Source of the DNA: Bog-756 sp049517675
Lineage (GTDB): Bacteria > Actinomycetota > Acidimicrobiia > Acidimicrobiales > RAAP-2
Reading direction: 5' to 3'
Assembly (NCBI GenBank): GCA_049517675.1
Contig: JBEKRV010000001.1
Coordinates: 1-64,000 of the forward strand
Length of the DNA: 64,000 bases
Shown: positions 8,742-16,373 of the stretch, in pieces
Position numbering within the stretch: the stretch's first letter is position 1
Layout: every line of letters begins with the position of its first letter
Made by a program: the position numbers and the translations under genes
Notes under the pieces: generated by a model
What the model saw: the letters and a program-made list of their open reading frames with translations, nothing else
Database searches by the model: none
Told to the model about the DNA's origin: nothing

Positions 8742-9763
8742 TTCCTGGCGGTGCCGGGCTCGGGGCCGGCCCAGTCGCCCTCGACGACGGGAGCACGGTC
8801 GCGCAACGGCTCCCACCAGGCGCGATTGTCCGCGTACCACCCGACGGTGTCAGCCAGGCCCTTGTCGAATGGGACGGAGGGCTCCCAGCCGAGCTCCTTG
8901 CGGATCTTCGACGAATCCAGGAGGTAACGCCGATCGTGACTCGGTCGGTCGGGGACGATCTCCTTGAGTGACTGGGGCTTTCCGGTGGCGGCCAGCACCG
9001 CGTCGGCGATCTGCTCGATCGAGGCCTCGACGCCGCTCCCGACGTTGTAGGTCTCGCCGACGACCCCGTGCTGCAGCACGAGCTCGATCGCCCGGCAGTG
9101 GTCGTCGACGTGCAGCCACTCCCGCTTGTTCTGGGTCGACTTGTAGAGGGGGAGCGGCTGGTCGTCGAGGGCCCGGGCCGTGAAGAGCGGGATCACCTTC
9201 TCCGGAAATTGGAACGGACCGTAGTTGTTGCAGCAGTTGGTGATCGTGGCCGGGAGCCCATAGGTCTCGCCGTAGGCCCGGACGGCGTGGTCGCCCCCGG
9301 CCTTCGATGCGTTGTAGGGGGTGCGGGGCCGATAGGGCGTCTGTTCGGTGAACACCTCGTCGGAGTCGAGGGGCAGGTCCCCGTAGACCTCGCAGGTGGA
9401 GATGTGGTGGAACCGGGACACCCCGTGGCGGCGCGCCGCCTCGGCCAGGGTCTGAGTCCCCATCACGTTCGTCTGGAAGAACCTCGTCGGATCCAGGATG
9501 GCCAGACTGTTGTGGGATTCAGCCGCGAAATTCACGATGACGTCGATGTCGTGATCGGCCAGGGTGGCGGTCACACGGTCGAGGTCACCGATGTCGCCCT
9601 GCACGAAGGCGATCCGGTCCTCCACATCGGCCAGGTTGGGCCGGTTGCCTGCGTACGTGAGCACGTCGAACGCCACGACGGCGTCATCAGGATGGCGGTC
9701 GACCCAATAGCGGACGAAATTGGATCCGATGAACCCGGCACCGCCGGTCACGAGCAGTCGCAT
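8738..9763 (-). CDS. rmlB: dTDP-glucose 4,6-dehydratase
   Basis: Second step of dTDP-rhamnose synthesis. The 341-residue protein has VTGGAGFIGSNFVRY at the N terminus, FAAESHNSLAILDPTRFFQTNVMGTQTL, YNASKAGGDH with the YxxxK pair, and NCCNNYGPFQFPEKVIPLF, matching RmlB. The usual STDEVYG catalytic loop reads STCEVYG, so Cys replaces the Asp that acts in dehydration in well-studied enzymes; the Glu is kept. It heads a two-gene unit with rmlD and is preceded by a TACGCT hexamer 8 bases from the ATG, suggesting a leaderless message. Confidence 0.9.
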   Translation of the reverse strand: MRLLVTGGAGFIGSNFVRYWVDRHPDDAVVAFDVLTYAGNRPNLADVEDRIAFVQGDIGDLDRVTATLADHDIDVIVNFAAESHNSLAILDPTRFFQTNVMGTQTLAEAARRHGVSRFHHISTCEVYGDLPLDSDEVFTEQTPYRPRTPYNASKAGGDHAVRAYGETYGLPATITNCCNNYGPFQFPEKVIPLFTARALDDQPLPLYKSTQNKREWLHVDDHCRAIELVLQHGVVGETYNVGSGVEASIEQIADAVLAATGKPQSLKEIVPDRPSHDRRYLLDSSKIRKELGWEPSVPFDKGLADTVGWYADNRAWWEPLRDRAPVVEGDWAGPEPGTARK

Positions 9764-9771
9764 AACGGACC

Positions 9772-9777
9772 AGCGTA
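9772..9777 (-). promoter_or_regulatory. -10 hexamer for rmlB
   Basis: TACGCT on the minus strand, 8 bases before the ATG. No Shine-Dalgarno sequence fits between, so transcription likely starts at or next to the start codon. Confidence 0.45.
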
Positions 9778-9895
9778 GCCGTGACCTTGCGGCCTCTCGG
9801 CCCGCCTGACCGGACCCTCCGGTCGAGGATCGCGTGCGGGCGCACCCCCGCGAGAGCCGGGCCCGGCGGCCGCCAGCCGGAGGTCGGGTCCCTGG

Positions 9896-10708
9896 TCAGG
9901 ACCCCGGTCGCACATGGACGACGTCACCGGCCACCACCGTCCGGGTCCCCCCGTCCGTGTCGACGGTGAGGTGACCCTCCGAGGTGATGGCCGTCGCCGT
10001 GCCCTCGAACGCCTCGTCGGGGAGTTCCACCCGCACCCGGGTCCCTAGGGTCATGCACACGGACCGGAGGTCCTCGGCCAGACGGACCCTGCCCTGGGCG
10101 GTCGCCAGTCCGGCCGTACGAGGCTCGAGCGCGGCCAGCAGCCCGTACAGGAGCGCCTCCCGATCCACCAGCCCGCCCGTCAGCTGCCGGAGCGAGACGG
10201 CCTTCCCCCGCAGTTCGGGTGGCAGGTCCTCGTCGACGGCCGGCCAGTTGACGTTCACCCCGATCCCGACCACGATCGGGGCGGGCGATCCCGGCGATCC
10301 GCCGGTGAGATCCGCCTCCGCGAGGACGCCGGCGAGCTTCCTCCCGTCGGGAGCGACCAGATCGTTCGGCCACTTGATCCCGACCTGACCGGCACTCCCC
10401 CGCTGACCGCTGTCCACGCCGGACCAGTCCAGAGCCGAGATTGCATCGAGGGCGGCGAGGGCTAGCGCGGTCGTGGCCAGATGACGCTCGGACGGATCGA
10501 TCGCCGGCCGGAGCAGGACCGAGAACAAGAGGTTGGCCCCGGCCGGCGCGTCCCAGCTCCGACCGAGTCGTCCACGCCCCGCCGTCTGGTGATCGGCGAC
10601 CGCCACGACGCCCTCGGCGGCACCGGCGCGTGCCTCGTCGAGCAGGTAACGGTTGGTCGAGTCGATCGACTCGAACCGGCGGACGTCGTGGAACCTGGTC
10701 ACCGACAT
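9896..10708 (-). CDS. birA: biotin-[acetyl-CoA carboxylase] ligase
   Basis: Attaches biotin to the lysine of biotin carboxyl carrier domains through biotinyl-AMP. The 270-residue protein has ESIDSTNRYL, the biotin-loop ADHQTAGRGRLGRSW near residue 45, the ATP-binding KWPNDL, and GIGVNVNW, ending with the small SH3-like C-terminal domain. It lacks the N-terminal DNA-binding domain of E. coli BirA, so it should not be a repressor. The ATG at 10708 is chosen because TAGGGT lies 7 bases before it and homology begins there. It is divergent from the biotin-containing carboxylase subunit, its likely substrate. Confidence 0.92.
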   Translation of the reverse strand: MSVTRFHDVRRFESIDSTNRYLLDEARAGAAEGVVAVADHQTAGRGRLGRSWDAPAGANLLFSVLLRPAIDPSERHLATTALALAALDAISALDWSGVDSGQRGSAGQVGIKWPNDLVAPDGRKLAGVLAEADLTGGSPGSPAPIVVGIGVNVNWPAVDEDLPPELRGKAVSLRQLTGGLVDREALLYGLLAALEPRTAGLATAQGRVRLAEDLRSVCMTLGTRVRVELPDEAFEGTATAITSEGHLTVDTDGGTRTVVAGDVVHVRPGS

Positions 10709-10715
10709 GGCAGAC

Positions 10716-10721
10716 ACCCTA
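10716..10721 (-). promoter_or_regulatory. -10 hexamer for birA
   Basis: TAGGGT on the minus strand, 7 bases from the birA ATG. Confidence 0.45.
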
Positions 10722-10796
10722 TGGCCCGTGCCAGTCTGTGGTCCCGGTGCGGATGTCGGTGCCGGGACGTCCGTCGTGGGCGTGACAGAGTGGGAA

Positions 10797-10818
10797 CGCC
10801 TCACCGTGAGGTGAGGCG
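10797..10818. promoter_or_regulatory. inverted repeat in the birA/carboxylase intergenic region
   Basis: Perfect 8-base arms CGCCTCAC and GTGAGGCG flank the 6 bases CGTGAG, about 60 bases before the carboxylase start. It could be an operator for a lipid or biotin regulator, or an RNA hairpin in the leader. No T-run follows, so it is not a standard terminator. Confidence 0.4.
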
Positions 10819-10878
10819 CCGCCCTGCCGACCACGGAAGGGCGCGGAATCTCGCCACTCCGAGTTCGAAAGGCGCAGC

Positions 10879-12570
10879 GTGCTCAAGAAGGTCCTCATCG
10901 CCAACCGGGGGGAGATCGCCGTCCGGGTCATCCGGACGTGCCGGGAGCTGGGAGTGGCCACCGTGGCGGAGAGCTACCTCAACACCGAGGCGATCCTCGA
11001 CGTGATCGCGCGCAGTGGTGCCGATGCCGTCCATCCCGGGTACGGCTTCTTCTCCGAGAACACCGATTTCGCCAGGGCGATCACCGAGCGCGGCGTGACC
11101 TTCATCGGGCCGCCTCCCGAAGCGATCGACGTCATGGGCGACAAGATCAGCGCCCGCCACGCGGCCGAGCGGGCCGGCGTCTCGGGCGTGCCGGGCCGCA
11201 CCGACGTGCTCACCTCCCCCGATCAGGTCGTCGCCTTCGGCGACGAGTTCGGATGGCCGGTGGCGATCAAGGCCGCCTATGGCGGTGGCGGTCGGGGAAT
11301 GAAGGTGGTGGCCGGTCCTGACGATGCCGCAGTGGCGCTCGAGTCGGCCATGCGGGAGTCGCTCTCGTACTTCGGGCGGGACGAGTGCTACGTGGAGCGC
11401 TACCTGGCCTGGCCCCGTCACGTGGAGATGCAGGTCATCGCCGATACCCACGGCAACGCACTGTGGCTCGGCGAGCGCGACTGCTCGGCCCAGCGCCGCC
11501 ATCAGAAGCTCGTCGAGGAGAGCCCGGCGCCGAATTTCCCCCACGACGTCCGCGTGGCCATGGGCGAGGCCTCGGTCAAAGTGGCCAGGGCCTGCGGCTA
11601 CGTCAATGCGGGGACCGTCGAATTCCTCTACCAGGACGGCGAGTTCTTCTTCCTGGAGATGAATACCCGTCTGCAGGTGGAGCACCCGGTGACCGAGCTG
11701 GTCACCGGCCTCGACCTTGTCGAGTGGCAGCTACGCGTCGCCTCCGGCGAGCCCCTCGGCTTCACCCAGGACGACGTGCAGCGGAACGGCCACGCCATCG
11801 AGGTGCGCATCAACGCCGAAGACCCGGCCGGCGGGGCCTTCACCCCGTCGCCCGGCACCATCACCCGCCTGGTCGCCCCCGGCGGGCCCGGAGTGCGGCT
11901 CGATGCCGGTTACGAGTCCGGCGACACGGTGAGCCAGTTCTACGACAACCTGGTCGCCAAGCTGATCGTCTGGGGCCATGACCGCGAAGCCGCCCGTCGC
12001 CGCATGCTCCGGGCCATCGCCGAGACGGTGGTCGAGGGCGTGGCCACAACCCTCCCGGCGGACGTGGCGATCCTCAGCCATCCCGACTTCGTAGCCGGTG
12101 AGCACTCCACCAACTGGGTGGAGCAGAACCTCGACCTCTCGTCGGTCTCCGCCGACACCGCACCGCCGGCACCGGCATCCGGCGACGACGCCGTCCCCCG
12201 TGTCCTTCGCGACGTGACGGCCGAGGTCGACGGGCGGCGCTACCAGGTCAAACTGTGGGTCCCCGACCTCGGCGAGACCGTGGCGGTACAAGGTGCCGCG
12301 TCGGGTACCCGGGGATCCGGCCCGAAACGCCCGAAGGCCGCCGCTGCCGGGGGTGGTTCCGGGACGGTCGCCGTCCCCATGCAAGGGACGATCGTGAAGG
12401 TCCTGGTCGCCGAAGGCGACACCGTCGAAGTGGGCCAGACCGTCTGCGTGCTCGAAGCGATGAAGATGGAGAACAACGTCAACGCCGAGAAGGCGGGGAC
12501 GGTCAAGGAGGTCAGGGTGGCCCCGGGCGAGTCGGTCGGACCCGGGGACGTCATCGCCGTCATCGAGTAG
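10879..12570 (+). CDS. accA3: acyl-CoA carboxylase alpha subunit (biotin carboxylase plus carrier domain) with internal deletion
   Basis: ATP-dependent carboxylation of biotin for acetyl- or propionyl-CoA carboxylase. Order: N-terminal carboxylase domain (LIANRGEIAVRVIRTCREL), ATP-grasp (YGGGGRGMK near residue 135, EMNTRLQVEHPVTE near 260), C-terminal carboxylase domain, a linker, and a biotin carrier domain with EAMKMENN near residue 528. Where the family has about 27 residues after ATVA (the YSxxDRxxLHVxLADE segment), this protein runs directly from GVATVA into ESYLNTEAIL, an in-frame loss of part of the first Rossmann-like unit. Length is 563 against a usual 585-600. Start is GTG at 10879 with GAAAGG upstream. 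No carboxyltransferase subunit lies in the window. Confidence 0.88.
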   Translation: MLKKVLIANRGEIAVRVIRTCRELGVATVAESYLNTEAILDVIARSGADAVHPGYGFFSENTDFARAITERGVTFIGPPPEAIDVMGDKISARHAAERAGVSGVPGRTDVLTSPDQVVAFGDEFGWPVAIKAAYGGGGRGMKVVAGPDDAAVALESAMRESLSYFGRDECYVERYLAWPRHVEMQVIADTHGNALWLGERDCSAQRRHQKLVEESPAPNFPHDVRVAMGEASVKVARACGYVNAGTVEFLYQDGEFFFLEMNTRLQVEHPVTELVTGLDLVEWQLRVASGEPLGFTQDDVQRNGHAIEVRINAEDPAGGAFTPSPGTITRLVAPGGPGVRLDAGYESGDTVSQFYDNLVAKLIVWGHDREAARRRMLRAIAETVVEGVATTLPADVAILSHPDFVAGEHSTNWVEQNLDLSSVSADTAPPAPASGDDAVPRVLRDVTAEVDGRRYQVKLWVPDLGETVAVQGAASGTRGSGPKRPKAAAAGGGSGTVAVPMQGTIVKVLVAEGDTVEVGQTVCVLEAMKMENNVNAEKAGTVKEVRVAPGESVGPGDVIAVIE

Positions 12571-12709
12571 CGGGCGTTCGGGCTCGACACCCGTCGCCGG
12601 ACACCCGCTGCTTGTTCCCACCAGTCACCGAGGCGTCCCAGGCAGGCCGTGGGAGCGGCAGCCGTGCCACCAGGACCACCGCACCCAGCACCCCGTCGGA
12701 GGAGCCCGC

Positions 12710-13900
12710 ATGCCGGATATCCGTACCCCGCACCCGAGTGAGGCAAAGTCCGTGGCACGGGCAGCCATCGACGCCAACCTGACCGAGCTGCTCCGTCTGA
12801 GTCACGACATCCACGACCATCCGGAGCTCTCCTACCAGGAGGTTCGGTCGTCGGCGCTGGCTGCCGCGGCCCTGGAGCGTGGTGGATTCACCGTGACCAC
12901 CGGGACGGCCGATCTGCCCACCGCCTTCATCGCCGAGGCCGGATCCGGCCCACTGGTCCTCGCCGTCTGCGCCGAGTACGACGCCCTCCCCGATGTGGGG
13001 CATGCCTGCGGGCACAACATCATCGCCGCGTCGGCCGTCGGGGCGGGCCTCGGCCTCCTTCCCGTCGCCGACGAACTGGGCGTGACGGTCCGGGTCGTCG
13101 GCACCCCTGCCGAAGAGGGCGGGGGCGGCAAGGTGGTGATGCTCGAACGGGGCGCCTTCGACGACGTCCACGCCGCCATGATGATCCACCCGTGGCCCGA
13201 CGATCGACTGGAGGCGACCTGCCTGGCGGTCGCCCACTTCGATGTGGGATACACCGGAAAGACGGCCCACGCCTCGGCCGCACCATGGCAGGGCGTCAAC
13301 GCCGGTGACGCGATGGTGATCGCCCAGGTCGCACTCGGTCTCCTCCGACAGCAGCTCCCTCCGGGCGACCAGATCCACGGTGTGGTCACCAACGGCGGCG
13401 AGGCCGCCAACATCATCCCGGCCCGGGTCACCGGAAGGTTCATGGCCCGCTCCCTCACGATCCAGGGGCTCGCACATCTCGAGTCGAGGGTCCGGGCGTG
13501 CTTTGCTGCTGGCGCCCAGGCCACCGGAGCGAAGGTGGATTTCACTCCCCTCGCTCCCGACTACTCGCACATGGTGAGCGACCACGAACTCCTGGGCCTC
13601 TACCGTGCCAACGCGGAATCCCTGGGGCGACGGTTCACTCTCGACGACGAAGGGATCGCACCGCCCACACTCTCCACGGACATGGCCAACGTGTCACTGG
13701 CCATACCGACGATCCACCCGCTCCTCGCCATCGACGCCGGGGGGTCGGTCAACCACCAGCCGGAGTTCGCGGCGGCCTGCATCACCCCGTCGGCCGACGC
13801 GGCCGTCCGCGACGGCGCGATCGCCCTGGCGTGGACGGCCATCGACGCCGCGGCCCCCGGAGCCTTGCGGAACCGACTGCTCACCGGACGCAACGCCTGA
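12710..13900 (+). CDS. M20 family metallo-amidohydrolase
   Basis: 396 residues of the M20D type (aminoacylase/AbgB/HipO-like), which cleaves N-acyl or amide bonds using two metal ions. Seen: RRxxH-like HDIHDHPELSYQE near residue 32, CAEYDALPDVGHACGHN with metal ligands near residue 85-100, GTPAEEGGGGK with the catalytic Glu, HPWPDD and the dimerisation-domain motif TGKTAHASAAPWQGVNA. A strong GGAGGAG precedes the ATG by about 7 bases. The substrate is not evident; p-aminobenzoyl-glutamate or an N-acyl amino acid would be typical. The next gene starts 1 base after the stop. Confidence 0.88.
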   Translation: MPDIRTPHPSEAKSVARAAIDANLTELLRLSHDIHDHPELSYQEVRSSALAAAALERGGFTVTTGTADLPTAFIAEAGSGPLVLAVCAEYDALPDVGHACGHNIIAASAVGAGLGLLPVADELGVTVRVVGTPAEEGGGGKVVMLERGAFDDVHAAMMIHPWPDDRLEATCLAVAHFDVGYTGKTAHASAAPWQGVNAGDAMVIAQVALGLLRQQLPPGDQIHGVVTNGGEAANIIPARVTGRFMARSLTIQGLAHLESRVRACFAAGAQATGAKVDFTPLAPDYSHMVSDHELLGLYRANAESLGRRFTLDDEGIAPPTLSTDMANVSLAIPTIHPLLAIDAGGSVNHQPEFAAACITPSADAAVRDGAIALAWTAIDAAAPGALRNRLLTGRNA

Positions 13901-13901
13901 C

Positions 13902-14663
13902 GTGCCCGGGGCAGACGGTGCGGCCGGGGCGGACGGCATGCCCGGAGCGCACGGCATGCCCGGTGCAGACGGTGCGGTCGGTGCAGACGGTGCGGTCGGT
14001 GCAGACGGTGCAGACGGTGCAGACGGTGCGGCCTCGGACAGGGAGCCCGGATGGACGGCCGAGCTGACGCCCGATGGGGCAACCGGTCCGATCGAAGCCG
14101 GGCTCGATCCGGACTACCCGATCCGTACGGCGCGGCTCCACCTCCGGCCCTGGCGCACCGACGAGCTCGACGTCTACCACCGTCTCCGAGGCGACCCCGA
14201 GGTGGCCACCTTCCTCTACGACGAGCCCTTCGACCGCGACCAAGCCAGGTCCAGGCTGGCCTCGGCTCGATCGGCGCTCACCGAACCGGGCCAGTGGATG
14301 AACATCGCCGTCGAGGTGGCGGCCACAGGGGAGATTGCGGGGGATGTCGGGCTCTGCTGGACGAGCGAGGTCCACGGCCAGGCCGACGTCGGCTACACGT
14401 TCTTCGCCGAACATCGTGGGCACGGCTACGCCACCGAGGCGGCCTCGGCCATCGTCGATCTGGCCTTCATCGGGCTCGGGGCGCACCGGGTCTGCGGACG
14501 CATCGACGCCCGCAACTCGGCCTCGGCGCGGGTGCTCGAACGGCTCGGGATGCGGTGCGAGGCACACTTCGTGGAGAACGAGTGGGTCAAGGGCGAATGG
14601 ACCGACGAAGTGGTTTATGCCGTCTTGGACTCCGAGTGGACCCGGCTCCGCAACTCGACCTGA
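13902..14663 (+). CDS. GNAT acetyltransferase with collagen-like N-terminal Gly-X-Y repeat
   Basis: A RimJ/RimL-type acetyl-CoA N-acetyltransferase domain occupies about residues 65-245: TARLHLRPWRTDELD, the acetyl-CoA loop HRGHGYATEA, and ARNSASARVLERLGMR. Before it lies a run of about 14 Gly-X-Y triplets (GADGAVGADGAD and similar, with GMPGAHGMP) coded by 13905-14034. The only ATG/GTG codons in frame ahead of the GNAT domain are GTG 13902 and ATG 13938 and 13956, all inside or before this run, so any product must carry part of it. The M20 gene ends 1 base earlier, so coupling is likely. The acetyl acceptor is unknown. Confidence 0.75.
   Translation: MPGADGAAGADGMPGAHGMPGADGAVGADGAVGADGADGADGAASDREPGWTAELTPDGATGPIEAGLDPDYPIRTARLHLRPWRTDELDVYHRLRGDPEVATFLYDEPFDRDQARSRLASARSALTEPGQWMNIAVEVAATGEIAGDVGLCWTSEVHGQADVGYTFFAEHRGHGYATEAASAIVDLAFIGLGAHRVCGRIDARNSASARVLERLGMRCEAHFVENEWVKGEWTDEVVYAVLDSEWTRLRNST
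13905..14034 (+). repeat. degenerate 9-18 bp tandem repeat coding Gly-X-Y triplets
   Basis: Repeats of GGTGCAGACGGTGCGGTC and shorter GGTGCAGAC units keep frame with the GNAT gene. The unit length is always a multiple of nine, so each copy change adds whole triplets. Confidence 0.7.
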
Positions 14664-14708
14664 CTCCCCGGCGCCGCAGGAGCGACGCAGCCGGCGGGCC
14701 GGAACACC

Positions 14709-16316
14709 TCAGCCGTTCGGGTGGAACTCGCCGAAGACGCTCCGCAGCACGTCCGACACCTCGCCGAGCGTCGCCATCCGGGAAAGTGCCACCTTCATTG
14801 GGTACAGCAGGTTCTGGGTGCCCCGGGCCGCGGCCTCCACATCGGCGAGGGCAGCGTCCACACCCGACTGGTCGCGTTCGGCTCGCACACGGACGACGCT
14901 GGCCACCTGGGATCGCTGGAGCTCCTCGTCGATCGGGAACACGTCATTCGGCGTCCCCTGCTCGTCGACGAAGCGGTTGACGCCGACGACGACCTTGTCG
15001 CCACTGTCGATCGCCTTGGCATAGGCGTAGGCGGCCTGCTCGATCTCCTGCTGCATGTACTGGGCCTCGATGGCGTCGACGGCCCCACCCATGCCGTCGA
15101 TCCGCTCGAGGTAGGACCACGCCGCCTTCTCAACCTCGTCGGTCAGCGACTCGACGAACCAGGAGCCGGCGAGCGGGTCGACGGTGTCGGCGATCCCGGA
15201 CTCGTAGCCGACGATCTGCTGGGTTCGGAGGGCGATCTTGGCGGCATGTTCGGTGGGCAGTCCGAGAGCTTCGTCGAACCCGTTGGTATGCAGGCTCTGG
15301 GTCCCCCCGAGGGCGGCGGCCATGGCCTGCACGGTGACGCGCACGATGTTGTTCTCGGGTTGCTGGGCGGTCAGGGTCGATCCGCCGGTCTGCGTGTGGA
15401 ACCGGAGCAGGAGTGACTTCTCGTCCTCGGCGTGGAATCGCTCCGTCATGATCCTGGCCCACATCCGCCGGGCGGCCCGGTACTTGGCGACCTCCTCGAA
15501 CAGGTTGTTGTGGGCGTTCCAGAAGAAGCTGAGTCGGGGGGCGAACTCGTCGACGGCCAGGCCGGCCGCCAACGCCGCTTCCACGTACGCGATGCCGTTG
15601 GCCAGGGTGAATGCGATCTCCTGGACCGCCGTCGATCCCGCTTCGCGGATGTGGTAGCCGGAGATGGAGATCGTGTTCCATGCGGGGAGATGCTCGGCAC
15701 AGTAGGAGAAGGTGTCGGTGACGAGGCGCATCGACGGGCGAGGCGGGTAGATATAGGTGCCCCGGGCCACGTACTCCTTCAGGATGTCGTTCTGGATGGT
15801 CCCGCCCAGCAGCTTCGGGTCGACGCCGTTCTCCTCCGCGACCAGTTGGTAGAACAGGAGGAGGATGGCCGCGGTGGCGTTGATGGTCATCGAAGTGGTG
15901 ACCTTGTCGAGAGGCAGACCGGCCAGCAGCATGCGCATGTCCGCCAGGGTGTCGATGGCGACACCCACCTTGCCGACCTCGCCCTCCGAGCGTGGGTGGT
16001 CGGAGTCGTAACCCATCTGGGTGGGCAGGTCGAAGGCACACGAGAGGCCGGTCTGACCGGCGTCGAGGAGGAACTTGAACCTCTGGTTCGTGGCCTCCGC
16101 CGTTCCGAAGCCGGCGTACTGGCGCATGGTCCACAGTCGGCCCCGGTACATGTCGGGCCGGATGCCACGGGTGTAGGGGAATGAGCCGGGTACACCGAGC
16201 CTGACCCCCGGGTCCCAGTCGCTCAGATCGTCGGGTCCGTAGACCGGATTGATGACGATTCCGGAGTCGGTCACCCGCTCGTCGAAGGGCCTGTCGGACG
16301 CGCTCTCAGATGCCAT
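14709..16316 (-). CDS. methylmalonyl-CoA mutase catalytic (large) subunit without B12 domain
   Basis: Adenosylcobalamin-dependent isomerisation of (R)-methylmalonyl-CoA and succinyl-CoA. The 535-residue TIM-barrel subunit has TMRQYAGFGTAEATN, FDLPTQMGYDSDHP, GGTIQNDILKEYVARGTYIYPP, and the C-terminal GTQSLHTNGFDEAL. The substrate-contact Tyr (RQYAG) and Arg (VARGTYI) match methylmalonyl-CoA mutase rather than isobutyryl- or hydroxyisobutyryl-CoA mutases. The protein stops at the barrel, so a separate small B12-binding subunit must exist outside the window. ATG 16316 is preferred over GTG 16322 because TAACCT lies 6 bases before it. Confidence 0.9.
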   Translation of the reverse strand: MASESASDRPFDERVTDSGIVINPVYGPDDLSDWDPGVRLGVPGSFPYTRGIRPDMYRGRLWTMRQYAGFGTAEATNQRFKFLLDAGQTGLSCAFDLPTQMGYDSDHPRSEGEVGKVGVAIDTLADMRMLLAGLPLDKVTTSMTINATAAILLLFYQLVAEENGVDPKLLGGTIQNDILKEYVARGTYIYPPRPSMRLVTDTFSYCAEHLPAWNTISISGYHIREAGSTAVQEIAFTLANGIAYVEAALAAGLAVDEFAPRLSFFWNAHNNLFEEVAKYRAARRMWARIMTERFHAEDEKSLLLRFHTQTGGSTLTAQQPENNIVRVTVQAMAAALGGTQSLHTNGFDEALGLPTEHAAKIALRTQQIVGYESGIADTVDPLAGSWFVESLTDEVEKAAWSYLERIDGMGGAVDAIEAQYMQQEIEQAAYAYAKAIDSGDKVVVGVNRFVDEQGTPNDVFPIDEELQRSQVASVVRVRAERDQSGVDAALADVEAAARGTQNLLYPMKVALSRMATLGEVSDVLRSVFGEFHPNG

Positions 16317-16322
16317 GGGCAC

Positions 16323-16328
16323 AGGTTA
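16323..16328 (-). promoter_or_regulatory. -10 hexamer for the mutase gene
   Basis: TAACCT on the minus strand, 6 bases from ATG 16316. It abuts the alternative GTG at 16322, which argues against that start. Confidence 0.45.
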
Positions 16329-16373
16329 CGGTCTCGGCGGTCGGGGGGGAATCTGGCGGGAACGGGCCGGACG

